64,000 bases of DNA from JAUUZQ01 sp964538375. GTDB lineage: Bacteria; Bacteroidota; Bacteroidia; Bacteroidales; GCA-2748055. The notes beneath the pieces were generated by a model. It saw only the letters and a program-made list of their open reading frames with translations. It made no database searches and had not been told where the DNA came from. How positions within the stretch are numbered: the stretch's first letter is position 1; every line of letters starts with the position of its first letter. Made by a program: the position numbers and the translations under genes. Of the stretch, positions 1 through 10,300 are shown one piece after another. Location: NCBI GenBank assembly GCA_964538375.1, contig CAZIFQ010000009.1, forward strand, positions 1 to 64,000, read 5' to 3'.

Positions 1-276
1 GGATTTATTGAAAAAATAAGATAAATACCTTGTTTTTATCTTAGAATACGGGATCGTATTTCGCGTTGCATCCATCAACCCCGGATCTGACTCATTAGCT
101 GCGCTGAGCTCGGCTTCGCCTCGGTTCCGGTTCAGACATTTGACGGATAGCATGACTTTACTCCTGAATTGAAATAGGATTTGTTTTTTGCAAGAATCCT
201 TGCGTAGCTATTTACTTATATTATAGTTTTACTTATCTTTATATCAAGCGATTAATTAAACCTAAAACCTACCATC
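1..276. other. Intergenic lead-in with a GC-rich hairpin
   Basis: No gene is seen here. A GC-rich stretch at about 92-140 contains the self-complementary core GGCTTCGCC inside otherwise AT-rich DNA, and looks like a degenerate dispersed hairpin. TATCTTTA at about 231-242, upstream of the next gene, resembles the Bacteroidota -7 element with one mismatch. Any gene to the left lies outside the window. Confidence 0.3.
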
Positions 277-831
277 ATGAATAAACTTGTTTTTTTGAGT
301 CTGATTTTTGTTTTTTCTTGCTGTCTTTTCCTGAATTCCTGCAGTACGGCAGCTGTAATTGCACGCAATACAGTTGATATAGCTACACTGGAAGAATTGA
401 ACCTCGAAAGAAAAGATTATGAGGTTATTGAAACAATAACCGTAACTGCAAAAGTGAACTATAATGCCAGACAGCGAAGAACAGTTGCTGAAAACAATGC
501 ATTTACCGTGAAGTACAAGAAAATGAAGGGAATGAATGTCCTTGAATCCGGAATGCTCAGGTTCGGCTACTTATCACAGGATGTTATTTCCAATACTAAG
601 ATTCAGAAAAGAGGCTTTATCAGGACTAAATACACTGCGTATATTCCTGGAGACCCCGAAGTGCTGGCCAGGAGGTGGGCCACGTATAAATTAATAGCAG
701 AAGCCAAGGCTAAAGGTGCCGATGCCTTGATCGTACCGGTAAGATCCTCTGATATACAATCAGGAGGGAGAAATATCAGTATTATCAAAACAACCGTATC
801 TGCAAAAGCTGTTCGAATATTTAATGATTAA
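277..831 (+). CDS. Lipoprotein of unknown function
   Basis: A 184-residue predicted lipoprotein. The N-terminus has a hydrophobic signal and a lipobox ending LNSC at about residue 22, so the mature protein should be lipid-anchored in the envelope. The rest is basic and mixed alpha/beta. It includes a motif (AKAKGADALIVPVRSS, residues about 142-157) resembling heavy-metal-binding YbjQ-type and other small envelope lipoproteins that carry 'A..GADA...' near the C-terminus, but I do not recognise the family firmly. It ends 12 nt before the ATG of the caspase-like gene, so the two are probably co-transcribed and may work together at the cell envelope. No catalytic motif is visible. Confidence 0.8.
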   Translation: MNKLVFLSLIFVFSCCLFLNSCSTAAVIARNTVDIATLEELNLERKDYEVIETITVTAKVNYNARQRRTVAENNAFTVKYKKMKGMNVLESGMLRFGYLSQDVISNTKIQKRGFIRTKYTAYIPGDPEVLARRWATYKLIAEAKAKGADALIVPVRSSDIQSGGRNISIIKTTVSAKAVRIFND

Positions 832-843
832 ACGTAATTGTCA

Positions 844-2190
844 ATGGGCCTGAGAACCCTCTTATTCGTGTGCATAAGCTTGGTGTGCAATTTCTTGTAT
901 GCCCAGGAAGTTGAGATCGCATTGGACTTGACCGGTAAAAAGCCGTCCTATAACACAGTTGACGGAGTAAGTGTGCATTTGTCAGTGCAAGCTGTTTCAG
1001 GCAACAATCTTCTTAAACTCTATGATGCCGACCCATTTAAAAAACCCGTAATCCAGGCGGAAAAAGAACTGGATGAAGAATTCGAGCATACAATGGGTCA
1101 GTACCTTGCTTCCATTGGCATCACGAGTGATGAGGAAAGTGACAACAAGATCACGCTGAAAGTGAGCATGTGCGCACTGAACTATCTCCTGGATAAGGGG
1201 TGGACCGCAACGGTGAAGATTGAACTGAAGGTATTTACCAGGAATCATGAGTTGTTTTCCAAAAACCTGAGTGGATACAGCGAAGCGGGAGGCCGTGAGT
1301 CTGAATATGAATTTGCGGAACAGGCAATAAACGATGCGCTCTTCAACGTTTTTGATGGCGTGAACTGGGGAGAGCTGGATGACTCTTTTTCAAGAGATGT
1401 ATCTTTCCAGGCAGACCACAGGGAATCACCAGCAGCAAGTGGCAATATAAAAGCGGCCCCCCTTGATTTCAACAAAGCATTGCACACGGGCAGATACCAT
1501 GCACTGATCATTGCAATTGACGATTATCAGTATATAAATAAACTGGACAAACCTATCAAGGATGCCAGCAAGCTTGTGGAGCTATTACACGAAGACTATT
1601 CATATGCATCTGAAGATATTATCTTCCTGCAGAATCCTACCAGGGAGGAAATAATCAACAAACTCGATCAACTTGTTCATGTTGTCGGGGAAGAGGACAA
1701 TCTCCTTATATTCTATGCAGGACATGGATACTGGGACGAGCAGAGGGAAACAGGGTACTGGCTGCCTGTGGATGCTAAAATGTCGAGCACAGCCAACTGG
1801 TTAAGGAATTCCACCCTGCAGGAATATATTGGTGACATAAAATCGCGGCATACCCTGCTTATCGCGGATGCATGTTTCGGGGGAGGTATCTTCAAAACCA
1901 GGAAAGCTTTTGCAAATGCCCCCACCTCTATCAACCATATGTACGAACTGAACAGCAGGAAAGCAATCACCAGCGGTATGCTGAACGAGGTGCCGGATAA
2001 AAGTGTTTTCTTTGAATACCTGGTGAAACGACTCGAACTGAATGAAGAGAAATATTTATCTTCAATGCAATTATTCACAAGTTTCAGGATCGCAGTAATG
2101 AACAACAGCGACAACGTTCCCCAGTACGGAACCATCCAGAAAGCCGGGGACGAAGGCGGTGATTTTATTTTTGTACGCTCAGGGGAGTAA
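844..2190 (+). CDS. Secreted caspase-like (peptidase C14 fold) protein
   Basis: A predicted exported cysteine peptidase of the caspase/metacaspase clan. I chose ATG at 844 rather than the in-frame TTG at 838, because it directly starts a signal peptide (MGLRTLLFVCISLVC). Residues about 20-200 form an unrecognised domain. From about 215 onward is a C14-type domain: a strand (ALIIAIDDY), the catalytic His in FYAGHGYWDE (about H294), and the catalytic Cys in LIADACFGG (about C344). Both dyad residues are present, so activity is plausible. The family is known for Arg/Lys- or Asp-directed proteolysis; specificity cannot be read here. The gene follows a lipoprotein gene by 12 nt. An exported caspase-like enzyme may act in envelope processing, but that is inference. 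Confidence 0.88.
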   Translation: MGLRTLLFVCISLVCNFLYAQEVEIALDLTGKKPSYNTVDGVSVHLSVQAVSGNNLLKLYDADPFKKPVIQAEKELDEEFEHTMGQYLASIGITSDEESDNKITLKVSMCALNYLLDKGWTATVKIELKVFTRNHELFSKNLSGYSEAGGRESEYEFAEQAINDALFNVFDGVNWGELDDSFSRDVSFQADHRESPAASGNIKAAPLDFNKALHTGRYHALIIAIDDYQYINKLDKPIKDASKLVELLHEDYSYASEDIIFLQNPTREEIINKLDQLVHVVGEEDNLLIFYAGHGYWDEQRETGYWLPVDAKMSSTANWLRNSTLQEYIGDIKSRHTLLIADACFGGGIFKTRKAFANAPTSINHMYELNSRKAITSGMLNEVPDKSVFFEYLVKRLELNEEKYLSSMQLFTSFRIAVMNNSDNVPQYGTIQKAGDEGGDFIFVRSGE

Positions 2191-2211
2191 CATACTTTCC
2201 CGATGATAATG

Positions 2212-3027
2212 CTATTTGGCAACTTTTCTATATACTACATACCCAATAATAAGGACTACCAATACGACGATAATGATCCACCATGGAAAGGCTTTTGGTG
2301 GGATAATCGTCTTGAATCCTTTGTAAATAACCGGTGCCTGGGAAAAGTTGTAAAATCCAAATTTACCTTTCTTGTAAGTTGAATCCTCAATCTTTTTGCT
2401 AAACAGCGTCTTTTCTCCCTCTTGTATAGTTATTGTAAATGCACCAGGATCAAATTCCAGGATGAAACCATATTCTTTTTCAAACTCCCATCCTGCTGTT
2501 TCTTCATGATACAGAAGTGTTACCCTATCCTCAGTACCTTCTGTATTCCAAAGATCTGTGCCATCAAATGGCTGGTTGATTTCCAGCAGGCCTGACTTCG
2601 GACCCGAATAATCAACCGCCACTGCCTTTATGCTTACGCCCTGCTTTGCCAAACCATTTTCAGGGGTATTCTGCGTCGCTTTTTTCCAGTCAAGCAGGTA
2701 AAAATGTCCGGGATCCTGGTAAGCGAAAACAAAGCCCACTAGATCATCATCACCTCTCGCAGTCATAAGCCATGAACCTTCAATCTTTCCATTTTTAATA
2801 TCGATATCACTAACGAGTATTATTGGGTCACAATTAATTGTTTGAGTGGCCCATTGGTTCTCATTACTCAACACCCATTGTCCAGGTCCCTGTCCGCTGG
2901 AATAATGATACATTACCTCTTTCCATTCGCTAAGGTCAACCCATTTTTCAATTGGCTCTTTCTGTTTACCACAACCCATAGAAAGGATTACAGCAATTAA
3001 CAAACTGATTCTAATCGTATTTTTCAT
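2212..3027 (-). CDS. Lipoprotein with thrombospondin-C-like lectin fold and C-terminal membrane helix
   Basis: A 271-residue protein with a lipobox (LSMGC, Cys about 19) and a central beta-sandwich domain. Residues about 88-120 (DDDLVGFVFAYQDPGHFYLL followed by DWKKATQ) closely match the hallmark of the thrombospondin C-terminal domain, where a DDD(Y/F)AGFVFGYQ-type strand and an MWKQ-type strand belong to an L-type-lectin-like, calcium-binding sandwich. The C-terminus is one hydrophobic helix (about 249-267) followed by YRKVAK, a stop-transfer-like tail. Having both a lipid anchor and a C-terminal transmembrane helix is unusual. It converges with the caspase-like gene, 21 nt apart. Function unknown; carbohydrate or protein binding at the envelope is a reasonable inference. 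Confidence 0.82.
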   Translation of the reverse strand: MKNTIRISLLIAVILSMGCGKQKEPIEKWVDLSEWKEVMYHYSSGQGPGQWVLSNENQWATQTINCDPIILVSDIDIKNGKIEGSWLMTARGDDDLVGFVFAYQDPGHFYLLDWKKATQNTPENGLAKQGVSIKAVAVDYSGPKSGLLEINQPFDGTDLWNTEGTEDRVTLLYHEETAGWEFEKEYGFILEFDPGAFTITIQEGEKTLFSKKIEDSTYKKGKFGFYNFSQAPVIYKGFKTIIPPKAFPWWIIIVVLVVLIIGYVVYRKVAK

Positions 3028-3236
3028 GATGCACCTCCTTTATTATTTGAATAAATATGATGAAGTAAATGAGGGGTCGTTTCCTACGTGGAGTTCAGCC
3101 CTCGACCAATGCTTCGTTGTAGTTGTACAATATATATTCAGGGTTGTTGTCTAAGTTGCTAATTATGATAAATTTATGAAGATTCTTTTGAAGATGCAAA
3201 TAATTATCATCTCTGCGATGTAATAGGTCCTGCTCA

Positions 3237-5279
3237 TCAAACCTCAATGCTCATTGTAATTAACACACCACCGGTTTTACCCTCAGATATAACATATCTA
3301 ATCTTCTTGTCGGTTAACTGATGATAGGCAAGAAACATTTTACGTAAAATCGCAAATCCTTTGCCCGTTGAATATTTACTCCTGTTCGCAGGGTCCAGAC
3401 CCGGTCCGTTGTCTTCTACCTCAATTTTTACCAGGTCGTTTTCCCGTTCAGCATGTATTCGTAATACTTTTTCGCCCTTCTTGTCTGCCAATCCATGTTT
3501 TACAGCGTTCTCCACAAATGTAAAAACAGCCATTGAAGGGATTTGAATATCTTGACAATCACCTGGTACATCAATGATAAATTCAAATTCTCGTCCTAAC
3601 CTCAGTTGCTCCAAGGACAGGTACTTTCGAATAAAATTCAATTCTGCAGCCAAAGACACAATATTTGCTTCCGAAGTATCAAGTACTTCACGCATTAGCC
3701 CTGAAAACCGGATCAGGTATTCATCGGCCTTTTCACTATCTCCTTTCAAATTCATTGATGCAATGGCGTTTAATGCATTAAAAATGAAATGAGGATCAAT
3801 CTGCTTTTTTATTGATATCAATTGATATTCACGCAATTTCATTTTTATTTCAAGCCGTTCTTGCTCCTGGCGGATCTGAATATACTGAATGAGATATATC
3901 GTGAAAAAGACCAGCACAAAAACAGTTGCCAGTTTTAGTGAAAACCAAAACCACCTGTTGCGTTTAATTAAATTGAATTTGTAGGAATTATATATGTCAG
4001 CATAGTGATAGCCCGAATACCCTTTATAATTTATGATCTTTTCAAGCCGATGTGCATCCCCCGACTGACTCTCAAATGACTCCTTCATTAGTTTTCTTCC
4101 CTTCAGATCAACGATATTCATCGAATTCGCACCTTTTACCAACAATACTTCTTCTGATACATTGGCTATTGCATATGGTCCATAAAGGTTTCCCTTAAAA
4201 AACGCTGATTGAATGCGCTTTACCACTTCAAGTTTTTCATTAAACTTTATCAATATTCCATCGTCACTCCCCACTACATATATGAAATCCTCATGAACAA
4301 AACTATAGTATATCGAGCTCAATCCGAGTGAATCCAGATCAACTGACTTCAGCAGGTCCCCATGTATAGAATATAGCATTAAGCTGTTTCTGAGGTCATT
4401 CCTGGTACCCATGTACTGATAAATAACAGACCATACATTCTCCCTGCCATTAAAAAACGGGTGGATTGTTACTACTGCAGGATACGCTTTAAACTCTACT
4501 GGCGGGAATACGTAATCTAATTCACTGTTATAAATCATTAACCAGACACTCTGATCGGAAAAAGGAATTGAATCATGATAATTACCTGATGCTACCACCG
4601 GACCGTAATATTCATTTTTCCCGTCATTGTCAATGTCATATTTGTGTAAGGTATACCTGGGACTATTCCCGGCAAAATTAGATTTATTCAATACATCATT
4701 GTTGATATCATAAGAATAAACATACCTGGGGTTTAGGGCAAGTGCGCCCGAAATATTAAAATATATTCTCTTATTGTTTAAACCGGAATGCTGATCCAGC
4801 TGGAGTCCCCCAATAATATACCTTGCCTCATTACCTTCTAAAGGGGCAATATCAATAAAACGCCTGCATATGATAGGTTCCGTTTTATTAAGGGGCTCAT
4901 AAATATTGAGAAAAAGTGAATCGCCAACATAGGTAAACAAATATATTTCTTTCAATGAGTCAGCATCATAATCACCAAAATAAACATTAGACCTGGACGG
5001 GAACCTGCCGACAAAATTGAACTGTTCGATAATTCCACCCCCTGGGTTATAAATTATAGTGGAAGTTTTATTTATTGATGTAAAATATTTAAAAATCCTT
5101 TCAGTATTTCCATCTCCATTTAAATCAACAAAATAATGGTTCACTTTTTCGCTTTGCAGGATTTTCTCAACTATGTCCAGTCTGTACTTATGCCCGGCAC
5201 GAATAAAAACTAAGCCAATACCCATAGTTATAACAAGCGCAAAAAGAAAGCGATACTGCAGGTGGGATAGACTTTTCAA
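3237..5279 (-). CDS. LytS/YehU-type sensor histidine kinase with extracytoplasmic FG-GAP-like sensor
   Basis: A 680-residue membrane kinase. An N-terminal helix (about 9-27) leads to a periplasmic domain of about 400 residues with repeated calcium-loop-like motifs (DLNGDGNTE at 52-60, DYDADS at 103-108, DIDNDGKNE at 215-223), typical of FG-GAP/VCBS beta-propeller blades. A second helix (about 443-467) is followed by a short coiled coil and the His_kinase domain of the LytS class (KKQIDPHFIFNALNAI, phospho-acceptor about H497). The C-terminal HATPase region has FVENAVKHG and DNGPGLDP. Kinases of this class usually pair with an adjacent LytTR response regulator. None is next to it, so its partner must be encoded elsewhere. 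Confidence 0.92.
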   Translation of the reverse strand: MKSLSHLQYRFLFALVITMGIGLVFIRAGHKYRLDIVEKILQSEKVNHYFVDLNGDGNTERIFKYFTSINKTSTIIYNPGGGIIEQFNFVGRFPSRSNVYFGDYDADSLKEIYLFTYVGDSLFLNIYEPLNKTEPIICRRFIDIAPLEGNEARYIIGGLQLDQHSGLNNKRIYFNISGALALNPRYVYSYDINNDVLNKSNFAGNSPRYTLHKYDIDNDGKNEYYGPVVASGNYHDSIPFSDQSVWLMIYNSELDYVFPPVEFKAYPAVVTIHPFFNGRENVWSVIYQYMGTRNDLRNSLMLYSIHGDLLKSVDLDSLGLSSIYYSFVHEDFIYVVGSDDGILIKFNEKLEVVKRIQSAFFKGNLYGPYAIANVSEEVLLVKGANSMNIVDLKGRKLMKESFESQSGDAHRLEKIINYKGYSGYHYADIYNSYKFNLIKRNRWFWFSLKLATVFVLVFFTIYLIQYIQIRQEQERLEIKMKLREYQLISIKKQIDPHFIFNALNAIASMNLKGDSEKADEYLIRFSGLMREVLDTSEANIVSLAAELNFIRKYLSLEQLRLGREFEFIIDVPGDCQDIQIPSMAVFTFVENAVKHGLADKKGEKVLRIHAERENDLVKIEVEDNGPGLDPANRSKYSTGKGFAILRKMFLAYHQLTDKKIRYVISEGKTGGVLITMSIEV

Positions 5280-5857
5280 GGTTGGGTTTTAAATAAACAA
5301 TTCCATGAAGCTAAAAATAGTCATTTGAAATTAACAATAAAAACAATACCTCCTTTAAGAGAATATCAACTACACCCTGGAATACTGTATCTGGTTATTA
5401 TGTATTTTTATGAAATGATACATAGAAACTTGTCTATTCAATTCATATCAAAGATATAGTTGCTTTTTAGTAAAGAAAATTCATCAAACCAGGATCTGTG
5501 ATCCGGGGTTACCGGATGAGATCCTGAAGGGATCACGTCATCTTTTTTACAGAAAAAATCATTATTGAAGGCAAAGTATATTCAACCTTGTATCCAATAA
5601 TAATAGGTATTTCTTTTTCATTTCCTGTGATAAAAAACTGTTTTCAATTAAGCCTTTCCATTGAGGAACTGATAATGAAAATATTTCCAAAACTTTATCA
5701 ATGCTTTTATCTATATGTCATTGATTTCTCTGAATATTTTTTAAATTTATTGTTCTTAACAGCCCTAACACTGAAGGAGAAAAGAATATCAAGCAGGCAA
5801 GGTGTGTTGACACATTGGTCATGTTGAAAATGCAGCATGTAAGGAATCATTCATATC
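5280..5857. other. 578-bp divergent intergenic region with a structured hairpin element
   Basis: The region separates the LytS-type kinase and the MFS gene, which are divergent. I see no convincing gene; an open frame at 5588-5827 has a low-complexity, protein-unlike composition. A structured element lies at 5490-5548. GTGATCC (5498-5504) pairs with GGATCAC (5530-5536), an inner TCCGG/CCGGA stem spans 5502-5516, and a run of T follows from 5543. It could be a terminator-like or cis-regulatory RNA structure, or a degenerate dispersed repeat. Confidence 0.4.
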
Positions 5858-7087
5858 ATGGATTCAATACGTAAGAACAAGCAATATTTCAAATTTTGTA
5901 TTTACGGATTTCTTAAAAATCTTCGTTTTTTCGATGCTTTCTTCATCCTGTTCCTGGTTGAAAAAGGATTGCCTTTTACCCAAATCGGAATCCTTTATGC
6001 AGTTCGTGAAATATTCATAAATATATTTGAAATTCCCTCAGGCATTATTGCGGATACTTTTGGAAGAAAGAATGCTCTTCTAGGTTCATTTTTTGTATAC
6101 ATTCTCTCGTTTGCTGTTTTTTACCTCTCCCATGATTTTTGGTTGTTGCTGCTGGCATTTATATTATTTGGGATTGGAGAGGCCTTTCGCTCCGGCACCC
6201 ACAAGGGTATGATTATGGATTACCTGGCTTTAAATCAATGGGGAAACCAAAAAATCAATTATTACGGGCATACCCGCAGCTGGTCTCAAAAAGGTTCTGC
6301 CATTTCCGCGCTCGTTGCCGGTCTGATCGTTTTTTACAGCGGAAATTATCAAAACATCTTTCTGTATTCCATTGTTCCTTACCTCTTAAACTTTTTTTTG
6401 ATACTATCCTATCCAAAGGAACTTAACCGTTCATTAGAACAGGCAAATCAAAAAAGCAGGGTTGGAATAAGGTTAACGACTACTTCATTTTTTAAGATCA
6501 TTAAGCAGCCAAAAGTCTTAAAAATCATTAACACATCTGCCCTCCACACCGCTTACCTGCGAGCAGTTAAAGATTATATCCAGCTTCTCATGGTAAATGT
6601 TGCATTAATCATACCCATATTGATGAATGTTGAAGCGGAAAAGAAGAATGGGATAGTCATCGGGGTGATTTACTTTTTCATTTACCTTGCCTCATCACGT
6701 GCTTCACAGCTTGCATCAAAAGTTGCTGCAAAAAGCAAACAGAATATTTCATATGTCACCTTACTTCTCGGGTTTATATTTGGGATAATGTGTGGCGTTT
6801 TTTATACCTATGATTTATGGGTCATCTCAATCATTGCTTTCGCAGGCATATACATTATTGAAAATACCAGGAAACCAATATTAACCGGATTTATTGCAGA
6901 CCAGGTGCCCAATGAAATCCTGACCTCAGTTATATCAGCGCAATCATTATTGAGAACCATTATAACGGCAGTACTTGCCCTGGTTTTTGGCCTGCTTGCA
7001 GACAATTTTGGAATTGGAATATCATTGGCAATAGTCTCCCTGTTTCTTACACTTTCTACCATAGTGATTAATCTTTCAACTAAATAA
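5858..7087 (+). CDS. MFS-type transporter
   Basis: A 409-residue integral membrane protein with about 12 hydrophobic helices. The loop after helix 2 carries the major-facilitator signature (GIIADTFGRKNALL, residues about 62-75), and an N-terminal GLPFTQIGILYAVREIFINI segment is typical of MFS exporters of unknown substrate. A shortened copy of the signature (ALVFGLLADNFG) occurs in the C-terminal half, as expected from the internal duplication. The start is the first ATG of a strongly coding frame (MDSIRKNKQYFKF). The gene stands alone between divergent and convergent neighbours. Substrate and direction cannot be assigned from the sequence. Confidence 0.88.
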   Translation: MDSIRKNKQYFKFCIYGFLKNLRFFDAFFILFLVEKGLPFTQIGILYAVREIFINIFEIPSGIIADTFGRKNALLGSFFVYILSFAVFYLSHDFWLLLLAFILFGIGEAFRSGTHKGMIMDYLALNQWGNQKINYYGHTRSWSQKGSAISALVAGLIVFYSGNYQNIFLYSIVPYLLNFFLILSYPKELNRSLEQANQKSRVGIRLTTTSFFKIIKQPKVLKIINTSALHTAYLRAVKDYIQLLMVNVALIIPILMNVEAEKKNGIVIGVIYFFIYLASSRASQLASKVAAKSKQNISYVTLLLGFIFGIMCGVFYTYDLWVISIIAFAGIYIIENTRKPILTGFIADQVPNEILTSVISAQSLLRTIITAVLALVFGLLADNFGIGISLAIVSLFLTLSTIVINLSTK

Positions 7088-7375
7088 ATACCTCGGCGTG
7101 TAGCAATGAGCTGCAAATTCTAACTTTAAGTGAATAGGATGTATGCAATGCATTGGAGTAAGCATGTTAACCAAACATTGAAATATTTACATTCGAGAAT
7201 GGAGTGCTCAGTAGCACCCGGCATCCTATGCGCATATTGGTTTGAAAAGGGGTGATCAGTTTGCCCGAATTTCCCACATAAATCCAGCAAACGAAACCCG
7301 GAATATCGCTGGCAGGGCGATGCTCCGGGCTTCATAATTGTTTTAAATGGTTTTATTCCTCGTAATTTCTGCCTC
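7088..7375. other. Intergenic region with a possible IS21-type end remnant
   Basis: No gene is supported in these 288 bp between convergent genes. The segment 7248-7325 contains GGTGATCAGTTTGCCCGAAT and then AACCCGGAATATCGCTGG. These resemble the tandem 'GGATCAGTTTG..CCGGAAT' internal terminal repeats of IS21-family elements common in Bacteroidota. No transposase sequence accompanies them, so at most this is a decayed end. Confidence 0.22.
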
Positions 7376-10300
7376 TTACTTCTTTATAAACTCCCTTGAA
7401 TAGGTCTTGCTATTAGCCTGGACTTGCAGCAGGTATGCACCAGCAGGTACACCACTCAACTCTATTGGTTTGCTGTTTTGCTCCACACCAAACTCAATAA
7501 TGCCTCCGTCCACAGCTTTACCAGCCAGGGTATAAAGTGTCCAGTTCACTTCATTGATTACCTCCGATGCGTCGAAGCTGATCCATAACACCTCTTCGGC
7601 AGGATTCGGGTAAACCTTCATAGCCGACTCATTGATCAACTTCCCTGCAGCTGATTCGGTTTTCTGTATCAATGAGATGTTTCCGCTCCAATCGAAAATG
7701 GTATTGTCAAGTCTGCTTGTGATCTTCACCTGGTAGAGTCCGTTTCCGGTTTCCGGAAGGTCAAGATTTAATGGAATGCTCCAGTTGTAGGCCTTTCCCA
7801 TTACAGAATCACAAATGGCCCGCACAAAAAATCCATTCGCATACAGATCGAGTTTCATGTCGTGATCCATGTTCTGATCCCATGTGATGTTCATGGTCTC
7901 ACCTTCCTCGATAGTCTGATCAGTAAGAGGAGTCTTGATCCAAACACTGTCTACGCAATCATACACAGCAATCAGATGGGTGTGCTCTGTCATCGCCAGT
8001 CCAATAGTTTCAGTTTTGGAGAATTCAGACCGTCCGCCCACACCGAATGGAACCTTATCCCAACGCACAAATTTTTGTTGTCCAAATTGCTTTTGTGCTG
8101 TGATAACCACGGGAGTAAAATTGCGATAAGTCCGGAAGAAACTTCCCTTGCCATCACTCAGATCTGTAATATCAGGTGCTGATAAGAGGTAGTAGGGTGA
8201 AACTTCTCCATCGGTCTCCACTTTTAGTGATTTATACTCACCATCCAGGTATTTGAAGTCGTAGTTTATCTCCACCTTCAGTGAGGTAATGTTCCGTGTT
8301 TCAATTCCTGAGATGCGGTATAGTTCAATGTTGGCCCATGCAGAAGGTTCGGAGCAGAAGGATAATTCGCTGTCGGAGAGTCCGTCGAGCAGACTATGCA
8401 GCAGACTTTTATCTGAATTGCTCAGTCCTTCTTGTGTAATCTTATCTCCGGAGATATCAATAATAGATGTCCACTTCAATTGATTACGTCCCACCCTGTT
8501 ATGGTTGAAATAGTAGATGTTACCATCCGACTGCAATTTGGAGAAGCCCGAGTGTTCAAACCTTATTTCAATCGGTGTATCATCCAGGGAAGTGGATTTG
8601 TGACTTGAGGAGATAAGTTCACCCTCAATCATAGTTCCATCTTCCAGTTCACACTTGACTACCCCAATATCCATGATCCTTATGTTCTCCCTATCCAATC
8701 CAAACACATTCCTTTCGAAAGGATTGATGAACAAATCATGATTCTTGTTAAGCATCTCAATCTCATCCTTTGTCAGATCAAATGTAATGGAGAGGTTCCT
8801 TGTAAAACCTTCAGAATCAATTTCATCAATGATTGCAGCAGCTATAACGTGCAACTGATCGAGGTAGATTGACTTAATAATGTCCAACTGCTCCTGAGGT
8901 AATACGGCCGATGAATCCGGATGCAGTGACTCTACATAGCCGAATAATCCATTTTTGATATCCTCCATTTCAAGCGGTTCGGTCCATGGATTAAGCGTAC
9001 GGTATTCATAGGCTCTTACCATAAGGTAATGGTACTTCTTCAAACGCTCAAAGGATCTTTTCTCAAGGTTGTTGGCATATTGCATTGCCCTCAGGTTTCT
9101 TTTACCATTTGAATCCTGGATGGACGCAGTCAGACTTTGAATGGACATCCTGTTCTCAGCAGTCCGATTTAAGGCAGAGCTGATATTGTTCATCGTAATC
9201 TCAATCTCGTTGTGCAGCCTTTGCTTCTCATAGATTGCAGCTTCAACCTTTGCTACTGCATTTTTATATTCAGAGGAGCCGGCCTTTAACTTATCTAGTT
9301 CTGCCTGTACATCCTCGTCCGAAGCTTTCAATTGCAGGGAGCTTAAGTCGAAGTCTTTTGCCGCCGCACCCATATCCTTGACAGTAGAACTGACTCCGTT
9401 CCATTTACTAAGACCAGCTTTACTGTCTGTAGTTTCCTGATCCCCGATACTCGTCTTATCCATGATCTTATCCTTATCTCCAAGATTCTCGGTGCTTACA
9501 TTCTTATAAGCCTTATAGCTGTCGTGAACGCCAGAAGCAAGGGTCGTGACATTATCCATTGTCCATGGGTCCTCATAATCTATTTTGGCAGCTGTAGAGA
9601 TGAGTCCGCCCACCGCGGCACATCCAGGGTAGGGGATGCAGCTGATGAGCTGACCTCCGATATCTGCAATAGATTTGATAAAAGCAATTTTCTGTGCTTT
9701 TTCGGCATTTTCCTTTGCTTCTTTCAGCAGCCTCTCTTCCAGTTCCTCCAGTTCTTGCCGCAGCGTATCTGCTTTAGCCTCTGCAGCATCATACTGAATT
9801 TCATAGGTAGTGAGTCTGCCAATATTCTCGTTCAGACCATCCTGGAGCTCTTCAACTTCATTGATCATTTCTGTTCTGGCACTGGTCATGCCCTGCTTTG
9901 CCTGCACAATACTGGCATCCGCCTTATTGATCAGGTAACTCAGGAACATCAGGTTGAATGCATGATCAACTTCCTGCTCAAATGCTTCCTTATAGATCTC
10001 AAAGGAAAGCAAGGGAACCCATCCAACCGGATTGCCAAAGTAATCAAGTCTGTTGCGCAGTCTGTTCTGCATCTCTATGATCTCATTGTGAACATTCATC
10101 AGGTCAGCATCGTCGACATGCGCTACTGTATCTACCCCTGCAAATTTTTCAGAGAGCAGCTCATCAAGGCTTGCACATTTCTTCCCGACATAAGCCAGGT
10201 TATTCTCCATATACTGCATCCTCAAATGAGCGATCTCAGGTTGAAGTATTCTGGCATGGATCCAAATTGTTGGATACCAATCCGTGGAGATAAGACTACC

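Noticed and set aside
5588..5827. Open frame of 79 codons upstream of the MFS gene
   Set aside because: Composition is dominated by Ile, Phe, Leu and Ser with no family likeness, and it lies in AT-rich intergenic DNA. No supporting start context.
7126..7335. Open frame on the minus strand between the MFS and T9SS genes
   Set aside because: Cys-rich, no domain, and overlaps the IS21-like remnant; probably chance.
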